Source of the DNA: Paenibacillus pinistramenti
GTDB taxonomy: Bacteria; Bacillota; Bacilli; Paenibacillales; Paenibacillaceae
NCBI RefSeq assembly: GCF_005869875.1
Contig: NZ_VAWG01000012.1
Location: 46,012 to 110,011, forward strand
Length of the DNA: 64,000 nucleotides
Direction: 5' to 3'
Shown: positions 45,993 through 53,647 of the stretch, one piece after another
Numbering within the stretch: the stretch's first letter is position 1
How the letters are laid out: each line of letters starts with the position of its first letter
Notes under the pieces: generated by a model
What the model was told of the DNA's origin: nothing
The model's database searches: none
Seen by the model: only the letters and a program-made list of their open reading frames with translations
Program-made: the position numbers and the translations under genes

Positions 45993-46865
45993 TTAAGGCA
46001 GCTCAGGCAGCGGGCTGATGGGCGCCGGCATTGGATTAGGATCAGGGAGAGGCGTCTTGGACGGACTCGCCTGGTCTGAAGGCGCTGGCGCCGGTGCTGA
46101 ATTAGAACCCGGTGCTGAATCAGAACCCGATGCCGAGTCTGATGCTTCTGTTGGTGCCGGTGTTGGTGCCGGCTCCGGCGTTGGCTGCGGTTCAGGAGAA
46201 GCAGACGGATCAGCCTGCTCCGCTGGTGCAGGAGCCGGTGTTGGCGCCGGTGATGCATTCGGGTCTGGCGATGCAGATGGGTCCGCCTGCTCTGCCGGTG
46301 CCGGCTGAGCTGCTTCGTCCTGCGGCTCACCGGACGCAGCCGGTGCCGCAGGTTCAGGAGCCGCCGAAGGCTCCGGTACGGCCGGCGGTTCATAGCTCAG
46401 ATGCGGCGGCACGTAGCTGTCATCCAAATCCTCCATGGCAGCGATGGCGCTGTCCATGATGATTTTTAGCTTGGCTTCCATTTGGGCCTTCTCCTCACTG
46501 CTGGAATAGTCTCTGCTGTTGATCAGCTTGTCGACATAAGCCTTAATCGCCGCGATACGCTCGTTCTTCTGCTCTTCGGCATAGCTTTGAAGCTCTGCCG
46601 CCTGCTGATCCAGTTTTAAACGTAATTCTTTCTGCAAACGCTCCTTCTGCTGCTCCGTTTCGGAATGAATCGCCAAATCCAGGTCCGAAATCGCGCTGCG
46701 GGCCGTCTGATTCGCCCAAGCCTTCATTTTGCCCTTAAGATCGGTGTCGGCAAAGGATAAGCTGGTCGTGACGGCGATCAAAGCGCTTAGAGAAACAATT
46801 CCGATCAAAACCCGCTGTTTATTTCTTTTACGATTCGACAAAGTGGCTGTCCGCGCTTTTCTCAA
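45993..46865 (-). CDS. Secreted coiled-coil protein with Pro/Ala-rich C-terminal tail (third gene of the operon)
   Basis: About 290 residues. A basic N-terminus and signal peptide (VLIGIVSLSALIAVTTSLSFA) are followed by a helical, charged region with coiled-coil character (KERLQKELRLKLDQQAAELQ). From about residue 155 a disordered tail of Pro, Ala, Glu, Ser and Asp contains repeats of the type APAEQADPSASP. Tails of this kind often span the cell wall. After the signal peptide it has GKMKAWANQTARSA, similar in layout to the two upstream proteins. TTG 46865 is preferred because GGGAGG is 8 nt upstream; the ATG at 46883 has no ribosome site. No family recognised. Confidence 0.7.
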   Translation of the reverse strand: MRKARTATLSNRKRNKQRVLIGIVSLSALIAVTTSLSFADTDLKGKMKAWANQTARSAISDLDLAIHSETEQQKERLQKELRLKLDQQAAELQSYAEEQKNERIAAIKAYVDKLINSRDYSSSEEKAQMEAKLKIIMDSAIAAMEDLDDSYVPPHLSYEPPAVPEPSAAPEPAAPAASGEPQDEAAQPAPAEQADPSASPDPNASPAPTPAPAPAEQADPSASPEPQPTPEPAPTPAPTEASDSASGSDSAPGSNSAPAPAPSDQASPSKTPLPDPNPMPAPISPLPELP

Positions 46866-46925
46866 CTTCAAGGCCTCCCTCATTTAAATTCATGTGTGCC
46901 CGCCTCCGGATTCCAAGAAATACCG

Positions 46926-46950
46926 GAGCCTCCTTCCCAGAAGAAGGCCC
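46926..46950 (-). other. Intercistronic hairpin between the second and third secreted-protein genes
   Basis: GCCTCCTT / AAGAAGGC type 8-bp stem without a T-run. It may tune expression of the downstream gene. Confidence 0.3.
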
Positions 46951-46976
46951 CGGTGCTGCATCTGTTAAAGGATGTA

Positions 46977-47747
46977 TTATTTGTTGATGGAAGCTGCAAT
47001 AACGTCCAGAGCATCAGTTGCAGTTTTCTGTGCAGTAGCAGCTGCTGTGTCTACATCAGCTTTCTTAGCTTTTACAAGATCATCAGCATATTGGGTAAGC
47101 TGTGTTCTCAAAGCTTCGATTTGCCCGTTAATGTGTTCACGGATAGCTTGATCAGCCGTTGCGGCTTGTTCGTTCACAAGGGTTTGAATGGCAGCTTTAG
47201 TGTCAGTGATCTTCTTGGTCAACTCATCAGTTGCAGATGTTTGGGCTTGACCGACTTGTGTGTTCACGGCCGCTACGCTTTGAGTGCCTTGAGTGTTCAG
47301 GGCTTTGTCCAGATCCCTCTTGGCATAGTCAGCAGCCTGTTTCGCACCTGCGTCAACAGTGTTATTCGTTGTTCCTACGAATTTAGTGAAGTCACCTGCA
47401 ACGTCGATTTTGTTTGCAGCGCCTTCAATTTGAGATACATAAGTATCCTTTTGGCTGTTTACAGCATCTACAGCAGCTTTGCCTTGTGCTGTGGCTTCAT
47501 CTTTAACAGCTTGTGTGGAGCCGTTCTTCAGCGTGTTATATTCGGTGTTATATGCGTTCAGCTGTTTGGCATAGTCGGTGGCAACTTTAGTACCAACTTG
47601 GGAAGAGGTCTTGGAGAACAGGCTGCTGTACCAGTTTGTGAACTGCTCGCCTGCATCGACACCTGCAAATACAGTGCTCATACCTGCTACCAAACTAACG
47701 CCAACTACACCTGCTGCAATTTTGCTCTTCAAAGATTTCAATACCAT
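46977..47747 (-). CDS. Secreted alpha-helical protein (second gene of the operon)
   Basis: A 256-residue protein with a signal peptide (KIAAGVVGVSLVAGMSTVFAGV, cleavage near residue 28). The mature part is almost wholly helical and rich in Ala, Gln, Thr, Asp and Lys, with recurring heptad-like spacing and no Cys. Just after the signal peptide it has AGEQFTNWYSSLF, matching the AGDSLQTWYQKSY of the preceding protein. This could be an extracellular fibre, matrix or binding protein. It shows low sequence complexity but no exact repeats. It lies 17 bp after the first gene. No family recognised. Confidence 0.75.
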   Translation of the reverse strand: MVLKSLKSKIAAGVVGVSLVAGMSTVFAGVDAGEQFTNWYSSLFSKTSSQVGTKVATDYAKQLNAYNTEYNTLKNGSTQAVKDEATAQGKAAVDAVNSQKDTYVSQIEGAANKIDVAGDFTKFVGTTNNTVDAGAKQAADYAKRDLDKALNTQGTQSVAAVNTQVGQAQTSATDELTKKITDTKAAIQTLVNEQAATADQAIREHINGQIEALRTQLTQYADDLVKAKKADVDTAAATAQKTATDALDVIAASINK

Positions 47748-47764
47748 TTGTCATCTTCTCCTCT

Positions 47765-48274
47765 TCAATGTTTTATAGTTTGTTTAGGGTAGACTGCGGG
47801 AGGTCCGGCTGTTTCCGGCTGTTCCAGAAGGCTGTCGAGCACACTGCCGGCTTCAAGCTCCAGCTGCTCGTCCAATTGTCCGGTCACCTGGCCGGTGTAA
47901 TTGGCAAACTGCCTGCTGACAGCTCCGTTTCTTCCAAGCAGCTCAGCCCGGGCAGCATCGACCTGCCTGCTGTAGGCTTCCTTCTGCTGATTGAGCTTGC
48001 CGCGAATTTGATCCAGCCGCTGGCGCTGATAGTCAAGCAGTTCGGAACGTCCGTCCCTCTGCCCGGCTGCGCTGACTTGCTGTGCCGTCTGATCAAGCTT
48101 GGTTTCGCCCTGCTTCAGCTGCTTCTGTGCGATGACCTTAACTGCCTGGTTATAGCTCTTCTGGTACCAGGTTTGCAGCGAATCGCCTGCCTTTGGGGAC
48201 GCATATGCGATTCCGGTCGTCAGTGCAGCTGTCAGCATCAGCGCCGCGCCTGCACACTGCAGCTTGGTCAACAT
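47765..48274 (-). CDS. Secreted coiled-coil protein (first gene of the operon)
   Basis: A 169-residue protein with signal peptide AALMLTAALTTGIAYASP and a helical mature part rich in Gln, Leu, Arg and Glu (KLDQTAQQVSAAGQ, then QRQRLDQIRGKLNQQKEAYSRQVDAARAELL). Its N-terminal mature motif AGDSLQTWYQKSYNQA is shared in form with the next gene product. I start it at ATG 48274, about 20 nt after the predicted transcription start and with AGGAGG upstream; the frame is open 43 codons further, but that part would lie upstream of the promoter. No family recognised. Confidence 0.75.
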   Translation of the reverse strand: MLTKLQCAGAALMLTAALTTGIAYASPKAGDSLQTWYQKSYNQAVKVIAQKQLKQGETKLDQTAQQVSAAGQRDGRSELLDYQRQRLDQIRGKLNQQKEAYSRQVDAARAELLGRNGAVSRQFANYTGQVTGQLDEQLELEAGSVLDSLLEQPETAGPPAVYPKQTIKH

Positions 48275-48301
48275 CAGTCCGCCAGCCTCCTCTCTTGCCC
48301 G

Positions 48302-48330
48302 GTTTATCGTGGGCAGCCCTTGCTTGTAAA
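48302..48330 (-). promoter_or_regulatory. Candidate SigA promoter of the secreted-protein/signal-peptidase operon
   Basis: On the minus strand TTTACA, a 17-bp spacer, then ATAAAC (GATAAA overlapping). It implies a very short leader before ATG 48274. Confidence 0.5.
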
Positions 48331-48486
48331 CCAAGTATAGCTGGAAAGGACTGGGTGATACTTCACCATTTGGTTTAATTTGCATGGTTCTTCCTAGAAC
48401 CAACTTGGATGCCGCCAGGGTGGCAGCAGGGAACCCGCCTGGACGCTGCTGTTCTACCGCCGGGGGTAGGCCTGTTTCTTCAAGGA

Positions 48487-48519
48487 ACCACCTCCCCTAA
48501 TCCCAAAGTACCACCTCCC
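48487..48519 (-). repeat. Direct repeats GGGAGGTGGT upstream of the secreted-protein operon
   Basis: The 10-mer occurs twice on the minus strand (48487-48496 and 48510-48519), 23 bp apart, about two helical turns. A palindrome GGTTCT-AGGA-AGAACC lies closer to the promoter (48386-48401). The remaining part of the 434-bp gap 48275-48708 holds a terminator and nothing else recognised. Confidence 0.5.
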
Positions 48520-48546
48520 AAATCAGGTAAATTTCAGCCTATTCGC

Positions 48547-48583
48547 CAAAAAAACAAGCGCCGACGGGCATGTCGGCGCTTGA
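48547..48583 (-). terminator. Terminator of the pilus operon
   Basis: Perfect 11-bp stem CAAGCGCCGAC / GTCGGCGCTTG with loop GGGCAT. On the minus strand it is followed by TTTTTTT. It lies about 125 bp after pilO. Confidence 0.85.
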
Positions 48584-48708
48584 TTGAAGTTCTACTACCT
48601 TCGCTGCAGCTCCATGAAGGCAGGGTGAAGATGATTCACCCGAAGCCTGAGGCTGGGAAGGCGGCGGTATTCTTTTTTATTAGGGATTACACATTATATT
48701 CGAGCTGC

Positions 48709-49320
48709 TTATGGTGCCGGCGTATTCGCCGTTTCTGCTTCGTAATAAGCCGTAAAAGAAACATTCGCCGTCAGGATACTGCCCGGCTGCTGGGCGGTCA
48801 CGATTTCATACGGCTGCTGAAAAGCAAACGAATCTACGCTAACCAGCCGGGGCAGCGTGTTCAGCTGTTTCAGCCAGTCATGGATTTCCGTATAGCCGCC
48901 TTCAATGATGCCCGACATTTTGATCTCCTTAAGGCCGGTGATGGATGTCCCGGACAGTCCGGTCCAGGTGGCGGTATCCGCCGGATCCGCAAGCGTGAAG
49001 CTGATATCCTTCAGCCTGGCGTGGGAATCATCGCCGATTCTTTGGAGCTCGTTAATCAGACTTTCGCTGTCATCGCCTTTGGGAATGGCCTGAAGAGCCG
49101 CTTCTTCCGCCGGGTCTGGCGAAGCTGCCGCTTGCTGCAGTTCGGCTATTTTATTCTCATACAGGGTACGCTCCTCCTGCAGCTGAGCGATCTGGTTGTC
49201 CTGATCCGTCACCTTGTGACTCGCCGGCCGGATGGCAAACAGGTAGAAGCCAAACAGAACCAGGAACATCACGAGCAGGCCGAGAACGATGCTTGAGCGG
49301 TATTTATTGACCTGTTCCAT
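48709..49320 (-). CDS. pilO: Type IV pilus inner-membrane platform protein PilO
   Basis: A 203-residue bitopic protein with one N-terminal membrane helix (SSIVLGLLVMFLVLFGFYLFA, about residues 9-29). A coiled coil (DQDNQIAQLQEERTLYENKIAELQQ) and a C-terminal ferredoxin-like domain (MSGIIEGGYTEIHDWLKQLNTLPRLV) follow. It pairs with PilN to link the cytoplasmic PilM ring to the pilus base. ATG 49320 lies inside the end of the preceding gene (17-nt overlap), and GGAGG just upstream supports it. Confidence 0.85.
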   Translation of the reverse strand: MEQVNKYRSSIVLGLLVMFLVLFGFYLFAIRPASHKVTDQDNQIAQLQEERTLYENKIAELQQAAASPDPAEEAALQAIPKGDDSESLINELQRIGDDSHARLKDISFTLADPADTATWTGLSGTSITGLKEIKMSGIIEGGYTEIHDWLKQLNTLPRLVSVDSFAFQQPYEIVTAQQPGSILTANVSFTAYYEAETANTPAP

Positions 49321-50923
49321 TACTTTCCCCCTCCCCGTCTGCGGTTTGCTGATTCTGGGCCACAGCAGGTGCATTCATAGAAACCTGATAAACAGCGGAA
49401 TAACTGCTGACATTGGTGATCAGAGCAGCAGAGGTCTGCGCGGACCCTTCTGTTAATTTGGTAATTGCAGCTGACACCGCAAAGGACATCCCCCGGAGTG
49501 CTGTCAGGTAACTTGCACTGTCTTCCATAGCCGTAAAATCGACGGTCAACATCAGGTCGCCATGAAAAGTATAGTTGATGTCCCGGATAACCGCGCCGGC
49601 GGGAAGCCTGGACTTCAGCTCATCCAGCACTGCGGCTGCATCAGCACGCTGCCCGGACAAGATCGTGATAATTCCCTGCCGGTCCAGATTTGCCATACCG
49701 GACTGCTGTTTATTCAGCTCGGCCAGCTGCAGCTGCAATTCGGTATTGTGGTCCTGCAGCGTACCGATTTTGTCCGCCTGGTCGCGAATCTCTCCGTGCA
49801 GAGACGAATTCAAGAAACCGGATCCAATGAAGCCGAGTACCCAAACGACAGCCAATGCTCCTGCAATATAAGGAAAAATAACCGTCTCCCGGTCCTCACG
49901 CGGCAGCAGATCCATCGTATCCGGGCCCCGCCCTTTGCCTTTGAGCGCTGCCCCCGCCGCAACCCGGTAATCGTTCAGGTTATAACTGACCTTTACGCCT
50001 CCGGCAAGCTGGTCGATGTTAAGCGAGGTAATTGCCAGCTCCGGCAAAGCCGTAAGCAGTTCCTCCTGCAGCTGGTGCCGCAGCTCCGGTGTACCGGTAA
50101 TGAGCACCTCGGTGATCCGTGTAGAGCCGTCGTGCAAGCTGTACTGGTAGAAGCTGAGCATCCGTGAAATTTCCGCCGTGATTTCGACGATTTGTTCCGG
50201 AGTCAGATGATCTTCAGAAGTAGCCGCCGCCTGGGATTCGGACAGCAAAGGCAGGGAGGCTTCCGCAAGCTGCGGTTTCCCGTGATCGAGTTCAATCAAG
50301 TCAAGCGTCCGCATAAACACGAGGTGCCCGCTGCGGAACATATCAATATCAACCAAAGACTGCTCCAGATGGATCAGCATCGTTTCATCGAAGGAATGGT
50401 TATAACTGGTCATAATACTGCGTGCCAGTGCAGTTGCGGTTACCTCGACGCTGCGGATCTTAAATCCGGCCTCCTCCAGAACGTCGACGTAATCCTGTAC
50501 CACCTTGCGCGGTGCGGCAAGCAGAATGATCTGGCTTTCTTCTTCGGTTTGCCCTGTGATGACATAGTCATAAACCGGGTTCTCAAACGGCAGATGAAGG
50601 CTGGTCTCCACCTCGAGCTTCACAAGCTGGTCGATTTGTTTATCCACTATGGCAGGGATGGTCATTTTGCGGATAATCATTTGCGAAGGCGGGATCGACA
50701 AATCCACGGTACCTCCGCGTAAGCCTTCTCTTTTCACCCAACTCTTGAGTTCGGCAGTCAGGGCTTCCTTATCTGCAACCTGATTCTCCACAATCAAACC
50801 GGCCGGGAGGGGCAGGAATTTCTTCCCAGGGACCTGTTTCGGGTTCTTATTCTTGAAGTAAATGTAGTGGACGCCCGTCTGTTCAATGGAGACGCCCGCA
50901 TGTTTATGCCCAAATCCTAACAT
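49304..50923 (-). CDS. Fused PilM-PilN pilus assembly protein
   Basis: A 539-residue protein combining two normally separate subunits. Residues 1-335 are an actin-like PilM ATPase-fold domain (GVSIEQTGVHYIYF, ATALARSIMTSY, AAGAALKGKG). A membrane helix at about 348-370 (YIAGALAVVWVLGFIGSGFL) and a coiled coil plus periplasmic-type domain (to 539, with LPAGAVIRDINYTFHGDLMLTVDFTAMEDSASYLTALR) form PilN. The PilN cytoplasmic tail normally binds PilM, so the fusion makes that contact permanent. The join shows no frameshift or stop codon. It starts at ATG 50923 with AGGAGG upstream. Confidence 0.85.
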   Translation of the reverse strand: MLGFGHKHAGVSIEQTGVHYIYFKNKNPKQVPGKKFLPLPAGLIVENQVADKEALTAELKSWVKREGLRGGTVDLSIPPSQMIIRKMTIPAIVDKQIDQLVKLEVETSLHLPFENPVYDYVITGQTEEESQIILLAAPRKVVQDYVDVLEEAGFKIRSVEVTATALARSIMTSYNHSFDETMLIHLEQSLVDIDMFRSGHLVFMRTLDLIELDHGKPQLAEASLPLLSESQAAATSEDHLTPEQIVEITAEISRMLSFYQYSLHDGSTRITEVLITGTPELRHQLQEELLTALPELAITSLNIDQLAGGVKVSYNLNDYRVAAGAALKGKGRGPDTMDLLPREDRETVIFPYIAGALAVVWVLGFIGSGFLNSSLHGEIRDQADKIGTLQDHNTELQLQLAELNKQQSGMANLDRQGIITILSGQRADAAAVLDELKSRLPAGAVIRDINYTFHGDLMLTVDFTAMEDSASYLTALRGMSFAVSAAITKLTEGSAQTSAALITNVSSYSAVYQVSMNAPAVAQNQQTADGEGESNGTGQ

Positions 50924-50938
50924 AAATTGATGTTCCTC

Positions 50939-51688
50939 CTAACGGATGAGCGCGAGATAACCGCCGATAAGATGGGAGCCGTATGAAAAAGCAAGCAAAG
51001 CCCCGGCCGCAAGCCATGGCCCGAACGGTACCGGCTGCCCGCGTTTGACCTTGCCCAGCAGCAGCAGAAGGCCGTAAACACAGCTGCCCAAAGCGCAGGC
51101 CAGCAGAAAAGCAAGCACGGTGTCCTTAAACCCGATCACCCAGCCGAGAAGAGCAAACAGCTTGGCGTCGCCCATTCCCATGCCGCCAAACAAAGCCAGC
51201 ACGAAGATGACAACGCCTCCGCAGATGGCGCCCAGCAGGTGGCTCCACAGCGGCCCGTTCGGTGCAAGCAGCACCAGCAGCACAAGCGGCGGCAGAAAGA
51301 ACAGCAGCACCTGGTTGGGAATGCGCATGTATTTGAGATCGGACACCGTGATGATAACCGACAAGCTGACCAGCAGCAGGCCGGTCAGTCCTTTAAAGCT
51401 AATGCCAAACTCGAGGTAGATCCACAGAAACAACAGGCCCGTCGCCAGCTCGCCAAGCGGGTACAGCAGGGAGACCTTGCTCCCGCAGTGCCGGCATTTG
51501 CCCCGGGCCAGCAGCAGGCTGAGCACCGGAATCAGATCGCGCCCGGCCAGCCTTGTTCCGCAGGAAGGGCAATGCGAGGGAGGCGACACCAGCGACTCCT
51601 TCACCGGCACCCGCAAGCCCACCACATTGTAGAACGAGCCGAGCACCAGGCCGATCAGCGTGATATAAACGGCAATCACAATCGTCAT
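50939..51688 (-). CDS. pilD: Prepilin peptidase/N-methyltransferase PilD
   Basis: A 249-residue A24-family aspartyl protease with about eight membrane helices. The N-terminal domain has the zinc-binding pairs CPSC and CRHC (about residues 40 and 65-68). The catalytic Asp pair lies in SDLKYMRIPN (about residue 116) and GGMGMGDAKLF (about residue 173). It removes the leader from the prepilins encoded in this locus and methylates the new N-terminus. It lies between the pilin gene and the PilM-PilN gene. Confidence 0.92.
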   Translation of the reverse strand: MTIVIAVYITLIGLVLGSFYNVVGLRVPVKESLVSPPSHCPSCGTRLAGRDLIPVLSLLLARGKCRHCGSKVSLLYPLGELATGLLFLWIYLEFGISFKGLTGLLLVSLSVIITVSDLKYMRIPNQVLLFFLPPLVLLVLLAPNGPLWSHLLGAICGGVVIFVLALFGGMGMGDAKLFALLGWVIGFKDTVLAFLLACALGSCVYGLLLLLGKVKRGQPVPFGPWLAAGALLAFSYGSHLIGGYLALIR

Positions 51689-51716
51689 AGGTCATCGGTT
51701 CCAGTCGTTAAATTTT

Positions 51717-51746
51717 AAAAAAGGAATCGGAAATCCGATTCCTTTT
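51717..51746 (-). terminator. Terminator after the major pilin gene
   Basis: Perfect stem AAAGGAATCGG / CCGATTCCTTT with loop AAAT; on the minus strand a T-run follows. It would raise pilin mRNA over that of pilD-pilMN-pilO by partial termination. Confidence 0.85.
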
Positions 51747-51760
51747 GGGATAAATAAAAC

Positions 51761-52252
51761 TTATGAACCAGAGGGAGCAACAGAAGCAGATGCAGTTGGT
51801 GCCGTAGCTCCCAGGACTTGTTTGCTGGTATAGTCTTTTTCTGCATCACCCGTAGTAGTTGTAACCAACGTTACACCATCGAATCCATCGGCATCAAACT
51901 TAACTACTGTATTATCGGGACTCAACTCATGTTTGTTGCTAGGAAGATACAGGTCATTATCCAAATATCCGCCATCTTGCAAAACGGAAAGCTTAATGTT
52001 TTCGGTAGGTGTCGTTCCATTTGCTTCATTAACGATATAGATCCGCGCAGCATCATAAATTTGTTTAGCAGTCGAAACGTCAGCATCCTTTTTAGACTTA
52101 TCAAGAATATTCGAAATCATCGGAATCGCAATAACCGCGATGATCCCGATAATGACGATAACCGCCAATAACTCGATCAGCGTAAAGCCTTTTTCATTAT
52201 TCTCTTTCTTGCCCATTACTTCTCTCAACTTCTGTGCTAACTTCTCAAACAT
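51761..52252 (-). CDS. pilA: Major type IV pilin PilA
   Basis: A 163-residue prepilin. The leader ends in NNEKG, and cleavage before Phe23 leaves the canonical FTLIELLAVIVIIGIIAVIAIP helix with Glu5. The globular part is small and ends in an Ala/Ser/Thr-rich tail with no Cys pair. A ribosome site AGGGGG precedes ATG 52252; a shorter leader starting at the internal Met14 is possible. It has its own upstream gap and terminator, as expected of the abundant fibre subunit. Confidence 0.88.
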   Translation of the reverse strand: MFEKLAQKLREVMGKKENNEKGFTLIELLAVIVIIGIIAVIAIPMISNILDKSKKDADVSTAKQIYDAARIYIVNEANGTTPTENIKLSVLQDGGYLDNDLYLPSNKHELSPDNTVVKFDADGFDGVTLVTTTTGDAEKDYTSKQVLGATAPTASASVAPSGS

Positions 52253-52441
52253 CTTGTTTCCCCCTTAGGAATGATATGGAACAGAACGAAACCATCTTTG
52301 GTTACGAGTTGCACTGCATAAAACTTTCCGGCATGTAAGACGTATTCATTTATCGTTCCGTTCTCCGGTCAACCGGCCCGTAAATTTCCCACGGCCAGCC
52401 TGCCTGGCGTCACCCCTTTCAAAGATTAACAATTGCTGTAT
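52253..52441 (-). other. GC-rich structured leader upstream of pilA
   Basis: Read on the minus strand, the pilC-pilA gap contains a run of short hairpins: GCCAG-CCTGC-CTGGC (52394-52408) and CCGG-TCAA-CCGG (52365-52376). An AT-rich stretch leads to the ribosome site. I compared it with remembered c-di-GMP riboswitch consensus motifs and found no match. Confidence 0.35.
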
Positions 52442-53647
52442 TTACATCTGGTTATAAAGGCTGAACATCGGCAGCATAATCGCGGCTACAATCACTCCGA
52501 CAATACCGGCCAAAAAAGCGATCAGCAATGGCTCCAGCAGCGATTTCAACCGGTCGACGGTGTTCTCCACGTCCATTTCGTAGAAATCGGCGACTTTGGA
52601 GAGCATCTGGTCCAGTGCGCCCGTCTCCTCGCCGATGGAGATCATCTGCGTGACAAGAGGCGGGAATACCCAGGCCTTCTTCAGCGGCTCGGAAAGGGGT
52701 TTGCCCTGTCTCAGCGAATCGCCCGCGCTCCTGATGGCCTGTCCGATTACCCGGTTGCCCGCTACCTCCTCTACAATCGTCAACGCTTGCAGAATCGGCA
52801 CGGAGCTGGCATAAAGAGACGAGAATGTACGCGTAAACTGCGCGATCGAGCCCTTCTGATTCAGTTTGCCGAAGATCGGCACTTTGAGCTTGGCGTAATC
52901 CAGTGCGTAAGCGCCGCGTTCGGTCCGTTTCGTAATCTGGTAAGCGGCTATGAGCACAACCAGCACAAGAAGCCAGATGTACCATTGATGTTTAATACTG
53001 TTGCTGAGTCCCAGCACCATCCGGGTAATGGCCGGCAGCTGGGCGTTCATGGAGGCAAACATGCTGATAAACTGCGGCACAATCGCGTATAGCAGGTACA
53101 CAACCGACACGATGGCCAGAAGGGCCACGGTAATCGGATAAGTTAAAGCGGACTTAATCTTCTCAGTCGTCGTATGCCGTTTCTCGAAAAAGACAGCCAG
53201 CCGCTCCAGCGTCCCTTCCAGGTCGCCGGATTCCTCACCCGCCCGGACCATGCTGATAAACAGCGGCGGAAAAATTTTGCGGTGATCCTGAATCGCCTGC
53301 GACAACGAAATCCCGCGCAGCAGGCTTGCATTTACCTCCTGGAGCGCTTTGCTCAGCGGCTTGCTCTCCGTTTGTTCGGCCAGAATCCGGGTCGCGTCCA
53401 CGATGGACACCCCGGCACGCATCAGCGTGGCGAACTGGCGGCAATAAATGATGAAATGCAGGGTCTTGACCGGGTTGCCGATATAAATTTCCGTCGCCAG
53501 AAAGGAAGTTTTTCGTTCCGAGAGCGAGAAGACGGTCAGCCCTCTTTTGCGGAGCTCCTCCATCGCCGTTGATTTATCGGTTGCGGTCAGCTTGCCTTTC
53601 AGCGGTTTGCCGGCGGCGGTGCGCACCTGGTATTCGTACAGTGGCAT
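52442..53647 (-). CDS. pilC: Type IV pilus inner-membrane core protein PilC
   Basis: A 401-residue GspF-family platform protein with two repeated T2SSF domains (about residues 65-190 and 270-395), each followed by a membrane helix. Motifs FCRQFATLMRAGVSIVDATRIL and FTRTFSSLYASSVPILQAL are typical. The short N-terminal domain starts PLYEYQVRTAAGKPLKG. It transmits motor movement from PilB and PilT to the fibre. Its ATG overlaps the pilT stop (TGATG). Confidence 0.92.
   Translation of the reverse strand: MPLYEYQVRTAAGKPLKGKLTATDKSTAMEELRKRGLTVFSLSERKTSFLATEIYIGNPVKTLHFIIYCRQFATLMRAGVSIVDATRILAEQTESKPLSKALQEVNASLLRGISLSQAIQDHRKIFPPLFISMVRAGEESGDLEGTLERLAVFFEKRHTTTEKIKSALTYPITVALLAIVSVVYLLYAIVPQFISMFASMNAQLPAITRMVLGLSNSIKHQWYIWLLVLVVLIAAYQITKRTERGAYALDYAKLKVPIFGKLNQKGSIAQFTRTFSSLYASSVPILQALTIVEEVAGNRVIGQAIRSAGDSLRQGKPLSEPLKKAWVFPPLVTQMISIGEETGALDQMLSKVADFYEMDVENTVDRLKSLLEPLLIAFLAGIVGVIVAAIMLPMFSLYNQM

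Noticed and set aside
46018..46459. Open frames opposite the Pro/Ala-rich tail of the secreted protein
   Set aside because: Low-complexity shadows of the repeat-rich coding strand, without ribosome sites.
48331..48540. GC-rich leader upstream of the secreted-protein operon as a c-di-GMP riboswitch
   Set aside because: The conserved cores of class I and II riboswitches as I remember them are absent, and the predicted promoter lies downstream of the region.
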